Below are positions 15,340-19,998 of a stretch of 19,998 bases of DNA, piece after piece. The position numbers were made by a program, and so were the translations under genes. This DNA is from JAYEJW01 sp034716535 (GTDB lineage: Bacteria > Pseudomonadota > Gammaproteobacteria > Chromatiales > Chromatiaceae), in the NCBI GenBank assembly GCA_034716535.1, contig JAYEJW010000674.1, forward strand, positions 1 through 19,998. Direction: 5' to 3'. The notes under the pieces are model-generated. The model saw only the letters and a list, made by a program, of their open reading frames with translations. It ran no database searches and had not been told where the DNA came from. Positions within the stretch are counted from its first letter, which is position 1. Every line of letters begins with the position of its first letter.

Positions 15340-16887
15340 TCACCCGTTCCTACCGTAAAGACGGCGCAGCTCGTGTTTCAGGACCTTGCTCATGGCACTC
15401 TTGGGCAGCGCGTCCAGGAACACATAGCGGCGCGGTATCTTGTAACCGCCGATGCGGCCGCGGCAGTGTGCGATCAGCGCTTCATCGGTCAGCTCGGCCC
15501 CGGCGGCCCGCACCACGGCGGCCAGCAGGGCCTCGCCGTAGGTCTCATCCGGCACCCCGACCACCGCGCATTCCTGCACTCCGGGGTGTTCATAGAGCGC
15601 CGCCTCCACCTCCAGGGAGTACACGTTCTCTCCCCCCGTGATGATCATGTCCTTCTTGCGGTCCAGCAAGTAGAGGTAGCCGCGCTCATCCAAGCGGCCG
15701 ATGTCTCCGGTGTGAAACCAGCCCCCACGGAACGCCTCGGCCGTCGCCTCCGGCCGATTCAGGTAGCCTTTGGCTACGTTGGGGGCGCGCACCGCCACCT
15801 CTCCAGGCTCGCCGGGCGGCAGCTCGCGGCCGTCGAAGTCCAGGATGCGCATGTCCACGCCGGCCAGGGGACGCCCCACGCTCTTCAAGAGCTCGGGCTC
15901 TCCGCCCTTCAGCGCCCGTCGATGGTCGGCCATGCTCAGAACCGTGAGAATGGGCGCGGTCTCGGTGAGTCCGTATGCCTGGATGAGCTCCACTCCGCGG
16001 AGGCCCTCCAGGGCGCGGCGAATCCACTCCGCCGCCATGGGCGAGGAGCCGTAGACGACCTGGCGCAGGCCGGACAGCATGAAATGCCCGAACGAAGCAT
16101 CCTGCAGGGCCAGGACCACCATGGTCGGGGTCAGGACCGTGCAGGAGACGGAATACCTCCTGATGGTGTCGAAAAGGGCCGAAGCGGAGAACTTGGGCAG
16201 GTAGACGTGGGCGGCCCCCGCCAGGGTGAAAGGATTGGCAAGCAGGTCTGCGGAGTGGAACATGGGAGCCACGTGCAGAAAGATGTCCTCTTCCCGGGCG
16301 CCCATTTCCAGGCCGAGCTGCATTGCGTTCAACAGGATGTTGCGATGGGAAAGACGCACGCCCTTCGCGCGGCCGGTGGTGCCGCCGGTATAGATAAGCA
16401 GGGCGTCGTCGTCCTCGGCGGCTCCGTCGAACATCTCCATCGGCCGGGCCCGCTCCAGCAGCGGCTCATACTGGGGGCACGGATCCGCGCTCGGGTTTGA
16501 GCCGACGATCAGCACCCGATCCGCCCAGGGAGCCAGCTCGGGGGAGTCCAACAGGTCGGTGAAGAGGTCTTCCACCGCCACCAGGGTGCATTCGGCGTCG
16601 TGCAGGATGTAGGCGATCTCGGGCGGTGCCAGCCGGTAGTTGACAGGCACCGGCACGGCGCCCAGCCAGTAGCCTGCGTGCATCATCTCCGCGTTACGGA
16701 AGCCGTTGCGGCAGAGGATGGCGAAGCGCCGCCCCCTGTCGATGCCAAGGGCGCGCAGCAGGCCGGCGGCACGGGCCACCCGTTCGGCGAATTCCCGCCA
16801 GGTGAAGCATCCCTCGGGGTCAAGGATCGCCGGGCGGTCGCCGAACAAGCGCAGGGTTCGGGCCAAGTTGGAATTGAGGGTCAGCAC
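15340..16887 (-). CDS. Acyl-CoA synthetase / AMP-dependent ligase
   Basis: This is a 515-residue member of the ANL superfamily. The ATP/AMP-binding P-loop YTGGTTGRAKG is at 166-176. The core motif GYLNRPEATAEAF, the hinge FHTGDIGRLDERGYLYLLDR and KKDMIITGGENVYSLEVE follow. The C-terminal catalytic lysine lies in LPKSAMSKVLKHELR (about K501). It would activate a carboxylic acid as acyl-AMP and transfer it to CoA in the cytoplasm. The length and motifs fit medium/long-chain fatty acid or aromatic acid ligases, and specificity cannot be read here. The start is GTG at 16887 with AAGGAG about 5 nt before it. Its stop overlaps the possible GTG start of the dehydrogenase-like gene, so the pair is coupled. 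Confidence 0.92.
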   Translation of the reverse strand: MLTLNSNLARTLRLFGDRPAILDPEGCFTWREFAERVARAAGLLRALGIDRGRRFAILCRNGFRNAEMMHAGYWLGAVPVPVNYRLAPPEIAYILHDAECTLVAVEDLFTDLLDSPELAPWADRVLIVGSNPSADPCPQYEPLLERARPMEMFDGAAEDDDALLIYTGGTTGRAKGVRLSHRNILLNAMQLGLEMGAREEDIFLHVAPMFHSADLLANPFTLAGAAHVYLPKFSASALFDTIRRYSVSCTVLTPTMVVLALQDASFGHFMLSGLRQVVYGSSPMAAEWIRRALEGLRGVELIQAYGLTETAPILTVLSMADHRRALKGGEPELLKSVGRPLAGVDMRILDFDGRELPPGEPGEVAVRAPNVAKGYLNRPEATAEAFRGGWFHTGDIGRLDERGYLYLLDRKKDMIITGGENVYSLEVEAALYEHPGVQECAVVGVPDETYGEALLAAVVRAAGAELTDEALIAHCRGRIGGYKIPRRYVFLDALPKSAMSKVLKHELRRLYGRNG

Positions 16888-17002
16888 GCTCGCTCCTTCA
16901 ATCCATCGTCCTACTTATCCTTTAGCACATCGCGAACCTAGAATATGCGGTGGACGTAGTTTCTTTTCGCCCGATACTTCTCAGGAGGCTGCGAGCCCTG
17001 CG

Positions 17003-17824
17003 ATGAATGGGAGGGCAAAGCCGCAAAGATCGGCCCTTCTTGCCGGCGCCTTGGCGATTTTGGCGGGTTTCGCGGAAAGCGCCTTCCCAGCGCCGGATAC
17101 TGGCATGCGCGAGCCGAGGATCAGTGTCGTATTCAACAACCTATCCTTTGCGCCCGGGATGAAGACCGCATGGGGGTTCGCTGCTGTCGTCGAGGGGCTG
17201 GAGCGGACGTTGTTGTTCGATAGCGGTGGTGATGGCGCCCTTCTCCTTACCAATCTGGAGCGGATGGGGATTGATCCGCAGGCGATCGACGCGGTGTTCT
17301 TGTCGCATTTTCATGGGGATCACACCGGTGGTCTCGACCGGTTTCTGCATCGCAACCCGGATGTCACCGTCTACATGCCGGCGTCGTTTCCCCGTCAATT
17401 TCAACGCTCCATCGCGAATCGCGGGGCTCGACTCGTCACCATACGCGGCGCGACAACCTTGTTCGAGCGGGCCTACTCGAGCGGTCCCATGGGCAGCGCG
17501 ACCGAGGAGCAGGCGCTCCTCATTGACACCCCGGCGGGGCTTGTGATCGTGACCGGCTGTGCCCATCCGGGCATTGTGCGAGTCGTGCGGTCAGCGAAAC
17601 AGCAACGCGGGAAGGAGGTCCGTCTGCTCATCGGCGGATTCCATCTCTTGCGAGAGCCGGAGTCACGTATCAGAGCATTGATCGATGAGCTCAAGGTACT
17701 TGGGGTCGCGCAGGTAGCGCCCAGCCACTGCACCGGGGATCGCGCCATCGCCCTGTTTCGAGAGGCCTGGGGAAGGGACTTCGTGGATGCCGGCTGCGGC
17801 GCGGTCATCGAGCTCGCCCATTGA
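17003..17824 (+). CDS. Exported metallo-beta-lactamase-fold hydrolase (ribofuranosylaminobenzene phosphate synthase-like subgroup)
   Basis: From ATG 17003 the protein has 273 residues. A signal peptide covers about 1-30 (basic RAKPQRS, then hydrophobic ALLAGALAILAGFA, small residues AES/AFPA). The metal-binding motif is HFHGDHTGG at 102-110. TGCAHPG (184-190), GGFHL (211-215) and SHCTG (241-245) follow, a set that marks the MBL subgroup annotated as 7,8-dihydropterin-6-methyl-4-aminobenzene phosphate synthase-like. Most members are cytoplasmic; a signal peptide here suggests a periplasmic metal-dependent hydrolase of unknown substrate. AGGAGG (16983-16988) is 14 nt before the ATG, rather far, so an upstream start is possible. 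It is divergent from the acyl-CoA synthetase and in line with the hydrolase gene that follows. Confidence 0.85.
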   Translation: MNGRAKPQRSALLAGALAILAGFAESAFPAPDTGMREPRISVVFNNLSFAPGMKTAWGFAAVVEGLERTLLFDSGGDGALLLTNLERMGIDPQAIDAVFLSHFHGDHTGGLDRFLHRNPDVTVYMPASFPRQFQRSIANRGARLVTIRGATTLFERAYSSGPMGSATEEQALLIDTPAGLVIVTGCAHPGIVRVVRSAKQQRGKEVRLLIGGFHLLREPESRIRALIDELKVLGVAQVAPSHCTGDRAIALFREAWGRDFVDAGCGAVIELAH

Positions 17825-17969
17825 CGCACGGCGCGTCCCTTGGTCAGGACGCGAGACGGCAAGAAGCCGATTACCGCGTTGTACTGCAACTTCACGTCGA
17901 GACAGGGACCGGAGAGCGAGAGCGAATACAACAATGCGCAATGAACGGAGCTCGCTGCCAGGAGAGACC

Positions 17970-19238
17970 ATGATGACCGATACAGTCTGCGACATTTCCG
18001 ATCCCGGCCTGGCAGAGCTCGGTCGGCGCCGCATCGCCTGGGCATTCGCCGAGATGCCCGTGCTGGCGCAGATCCAGGCGCGCTTTGCACGCGGGCGCCC
18101 ACTTGCGGGGTTGCGCGTGAGCGGATGCCTGCATATCACGACCGAGACGGCCAATCTCGCCCGGACGCTCAAGGCCGGCGGCGCCGACGTGGTGCTGTGC
18201 GCGAGCAATCCGCTCTCCACCCAGGATGACGTGGCGGCCGCCTTGGTTGAGGATGACGAGATCCCGGTATTCGCGAAGCGGGGCGAGGACACCGCAACCT
18301 ATTACGCGCACCTCCGTGCGGCCCTCGGCCACCGTCCCCAGGTCACCCTTGATGACGGTGCCGATCTGGTCAGCGAGCTCCACCGCAGTCGCGGCGACCT
18401 CATTGAGGATGTGATCGGCGGTACCGAGGAGACGACCACCGGAGTCATCCGCTTGCGCGCCATGGCCGAGAGTGAAGCTCTTCGTTACCCCATCGTCGCC
18501 GTCAACGACGCCATGACAAAACACCTGTTCGACAACCGTTACGGCACCGGCCAGAGCGCGCTCGACGGGGTGATCAGGGCGACGAACATCCTGCTGGCCG
18601 GCCGGGTGTTCACAGTGGTCGGGTACGGTTGGTGCGGGAGGGGGCTCGCAATGCGCGCCAAGGGGCTGGGCGCGCGCGTCGTCGTCGCCGAGGTCGATCC
18701 ATTGCGCGCTCTGGAGGCGGCTATGGACGGCTACGACGTCCAGCCGCTCGCCCAAGCGGTCGCACGCTCCGACTTCGTCGTCACCGTGACAGGCGACAAG
18801 CACGTCCTGGACCGCACGCACTTCGAGGTCATGAAGGACGGTTGCGTGATCGCCAACGCCGGGCATTTCAACGTCGAAATCAACATCCCGGCCCTGGAGG
18901 AGATGGCCGTCGACAAACGCCGGCCCCGGCCCTTCGTCTATGAGTACCTGTTGCCGGACGGTCGGCGGGTTCGCCTTCTCGCGGAAGGCCGTCTGGTCAA
19001 CCTTGCGGCGGCGGAGGGTCACCCGGCGGCGGTGATGGACATGAGCTTCGCCAACCAGGCCTTGGCGGTCGCCTGGATTGCGCAGCAGGCGCGTAAGCTG
19101 AAGGTCGCGGTACACCCGGTTCCCCGCCACATCGACGAGGAGGTCGCAAGACTGAAACTAGCGGCACTGGGCATGACAATTGACACCCTCACCGAAGAGC
19201 AAACCAAGTACCTGCACTCTTGGGAAGAGGGGACCTGA
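17970..19238 (+). CDS. ahcY: S-adenosylhomocysteine hydrolase, short form
   Basis: The enzyme splits S-adenosylhomocysteine into adenosine and homocysteine and so relieves product inhibition of methyltransferases. The start is ATG 17970 (or the adjacent ATG 17973) behind AGGAG at 17960-17964, giving 422 residues. Conserved sites are all present: H55 in CLHITTET, the LDDGADL acid pair (128-129), E154 in GGTEETTTGV, K184 and D188 in TKHLFDNRYG, the NAD loop GYGWCGRG (218-225) and GHFNVE (298-303). It ends KYLHSWEEGT. It lacks the about 40-residue insert found in the 460-470-residue enzymes of many Proteobacteria and looks like the shorter form of archaea and Thermotoga. Some archaeal short forms prefer S-inosylhomocysteine. 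No SAH riboswitch is visible in 17825-17969. Confidence 0.95.
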   Translation: MMTDTVCDISDPGLAELGRRRIAWAFAEMPVLAQIQARFARGRPLAGLRVSGCLHITTETANLARTLKAGGADVVLCASNPLSTQDDVAAALVEDDEIPVFAKRGEDTATYYAHLRAALGHRPQVTLDDGADLVSELHRSRGDLIEDVIGGTEETTTGVIRLRAMAESEALRYPIVAVNDAMTKHLFDNRYGTGQSALDGVIRATNILLAGRVFTVVGYGWCGRGLAMRAKGLGARVVVAEVDPLRALEAAMDGYDVQPLAQAVARSDFVVTVTGDKHVLDRTHFEVMKDGCVIANAGHFNVEINIPALEEMAVDKRRPRPFVYEYLLPDGRRVRLLAEGRLVNLAAAEGHPAAVMDMSFANQALAVAWIAQQARKLKVAVHPVPRHIDEEVARLKLAALGMTIDTLTEEQTKYLHSWEEGT

Positions 19239-19259
19239 GATAGGTCCTCGAACAGCTTC

Positions 19260-19273
19260 ATGATCTAGATCAA
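19260..19273. promoter_or_regulatory. FNR/ANR-type binding site
   Basis: ATGAT-CTAG-ATCAA differs from the FNR consensus TTGAT-N4-ATCAA by one base and contains the perfect palindrome TGATCTAGATCA. It lies just after the ahcY stop and about 60 bases before a sigma-54-like promoter, so oxygen control of the downstream genes is plausible. Confidence 0.55.
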
Positions 19274-19321
19274 CGGTCGTCGCCGATCGGTTGCCGATTG
19301 TCAATGGCCGCCGTATGCGTG

Positions 19322-19337
19322 TGGCGTAATGTATGCA
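19322..19337 (+). promoter_or_regulatory. Candidate sigma-54 (-24/-12) promoter
   Basis: TGGCGTA-ATGT-ATGCA matches TGGYRYR-N4-TTGCW with one mismatch, and the GG and GC doublets are correctly spaced. Initiation would be near 19348, about 29 nt before the small gene at 19377. I found no TGT-N10-ACA NifA site upstream in the intergenic stretch. Confidence 0.45.
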
Positions 19338-19376
19338 CCGAATTTGGGACAGAGGACTGTGCCCCGGGGAGTCGCG

Positions 19377-19574
19377 ATGGCGCATCCGAACGGCGCGTTG
19401 CGCATGCCGAACCCAGAAAGATTGATGTCGTGGGCGGCTCCGCAGCCGGCAGTCCCCTTGACCTGGGACCATTCTCGGAATCTGCCAAATTCAATTGCTC
19501 GGGCCGACCTCCTCGCGGCGAGATCCGCGCGGGGAAGCTCCGCCCAGGGCGCTGCGTTCGACAACTTCTCTTGA
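19377..19574 (+). CDS. Small protein of unknown function upstream of the NifX/NafY-like gene
   Basis: ATG 19377 follows GGGGAG by about 5 nt and opens 65 codons (MAHPNGALRMPNPERLMSWA to RARADLLAARSARG-like sequence, ending FDNFS). The frame is open upstream to ATG 19329, but that start lies inside the candidate sigma-54 promoter. The stop TGA abuts the next gene's Shine-Dalgarno (TTGAGGAGAG), a spacing typical of operons. The protein is soluble-looking, with no Cys and no membrane segment. The codon bias is weaker than in the large genes, so it could be chance. No known family recognised. Confidence 0.45.
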   Translation: MAHPNGALRMPNPERLMSWAAPQPAVPLTWDHSRNLPNSIARADLLAARSARGSSAQGAAFDNFS

Positions 19575-19586
19575 GGAGAGAAGGCC

Positions 19587-19829
19587 ATGACCAAGACTCA
19601 GTCTCAAACGATCTGGGAGTTGTGCCGCTACGGGTTTCAGCTCGCTGCATACGAAGCCGAAGCACAGTGGGGGAGCGGAGAGGCCTACTTGCCGGATCTG
19701 CACTGCAAGCTGCCCCGCGAGTTGGAGCACTTCATCGAACGCTGCAATCGTCAAGCGCGGGAGTACTCCCGGGCGCTCTCCGCAGCGAACTCGCCGGATC
19801 CGCGCAGCGTTCTTGGAGATTCACCATGA
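19587..19829 (+). CDS. Small conserved-looking protein of unknown function
   Basis: This is an 80-residue soluble protein starting at ATG 19587 with GAGGAG 9-14 nt upstream. It starts MTKTQSQTIWELCRYGFQLA and has two Cys-containing helices, LPDLHCKLPRELEHFIERC, and a polar tail. Its stop overlaps the start of the NifX/NafY-like gene (ATGA), so the two are coupled. The context suggests a role with that protein in metal-cofactor handling, but this is inference from position only. Confidence 0.65.
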   Translation: MTKTQSQTIWELCRYGFQLAAYEAEAQWGSGEAYLPDLHCKLPRELEHFIERCNRQAREYSRALSAANSPDPRSVLGDSP

Positions 19830-19998
19830 AGGTCGCGGTCGTTAGCGACGATTTCCGCTCCTTGACAGGAAAAGTCGGAGATGCGCGCCGGTTTCTCCTA
19901 CTAGACCAATCATATGCTTTTTTAAAAAAGTTTTTTTTTGGTACTTCGTTATCTATAGTTATAGTATCTATTTCTGGTTTATTAATATCCATTAATTT
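19826..19998 (+). CDS. NifX/NafY-like (FeMo-cofactor-binding type) protein, N-terminus only, interrupted
   Basis: The start MKVAVVSDDFRSLTGKVGDARRFLLLD closely fits the first strand and loop of the NifX/NafY/NifB C-terminal family, which binds iron-molybdenum cofactor or its precursors in nitrogenase assembly and appears in related small proteins of other metabolism. After about residue 26 the frame passes into AT-rich sequence (YAFLKKFFFGTSLSIVIVSI) that does not resemble the family, and it is open to the window end. The gene is probably cut by a chimeric join at about 19895-19910 rather than by natural evolution. Confidence 0.55.
   Translation, partial: MKVAVVSDDFRSLTGKVGDARRFLLLDQSYAFLKKFFFGTSLSIVIVSISGLLISIN
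19905..19998. other. AT-rich terminal segment, foreign to the rest of the window
   Basis: From about 19905 the sequence is almost only A and T with long homopolymers (CTTTTTTAAAAAAG palindrome, a nine-T run), after 19.9 kb of GC-rich DNA. Read on the minus strand from 19992 it gives MDINKPEIDTITIDNEVPKK and NFFKKAYDW, which looks like coding sequence of an AT-rich genome before the frame hits GC-rich DNA. A contig-end chimera is the simplest reading; a horizontally acquired insert is the alternative. Confidence 0.7.

Noticed and set aside
17825..17969. SAH riboswitch expected before ahcY
   Set aside because: The conserved GAGGAGCG and GCUCGG elements of that riboswitch are not seen here.
19301..19594. 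Minus-strand 97-codon frame in the region before the NifX/NafY-like gene
   Set aside because: It lacks a ribosome site and overlaps the better supported promoter elements and plus-strand small gene.

Overview
The window is high-GC bacterial DNA with dense gene packing, start/stop overlaps and strong G/C preference at third codon positions. The two RND efflux systems, two TetR regulators, ECF sigma factor, S-adenosylhomocysteine hydrolase and a NifX/NafY-like N-terminus together suggest a gammaproteobacterium, perhaps a sulfur or purple-sulfur relative (Chromatiales-like). That placement is inference from gene content, not a taxonomic result. The last ~95 bases are abruptly AT-rich and do not look like the rest.

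Layout. 1-815: an ECF sigma factor on the minus strand that runs off the left edge and whose 3' end has an atypical, repeat-like GC-rich tail. 816-6188: a minus-strand MexEF-like tripartite efflux module (periplasmic adaptor, then RND pump) with its TetR regulator just upstream on the same strand. The adaptor and regulator promoters both carry a near-identical palindrome inside the -35/-10 spacer. 6340-11612: a second plus-strand efflux module (TetR regulator, adaptor, a different RND pump, small membrane protein) with its own operator type (AAGCAA-N4-TTGCTT). A third copy of that operator lies at 11620, in front of a decayed TetR fragment. No outer-membrane channel gene accompanies either pump.

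11975-13479: an exported small protein with a DUF1104-like body and a tandem Gly-Gln tail encoded by a hexanucleotide repeat, then a lipoprotein with a lipin-like (LNS2/HAD) domain broken by an in-frame stop and a frameshift. 13643-16887: a minus-strand pair with overlapping ends, an acyl-CoA synthetase and a long NAD(P)-binding short-chain dehydrogenase-like protein. 17003-19238: plus-strand exported metallo-beta-lactamase-fold protein and a short-form S-adenosylhomocysteine hydrolase.

19239-19998: an FNR-type palindrome, a sigma-54-like promoter, two small genes of unknown function and the beginning of a NifX/NafY-like gene, which is interrupted after about 26 codons by AT-rich sequence, probably a misassembly or chimeric contig end. 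The regulatory architecture (two self-contained TetR/operator circuits and an anaerobic/nitrogen-type promoter region) is the best supported new information. I found no CRISPR array, tRNA, rRNA, complete insertion sequence or obvious undescribed defence system.
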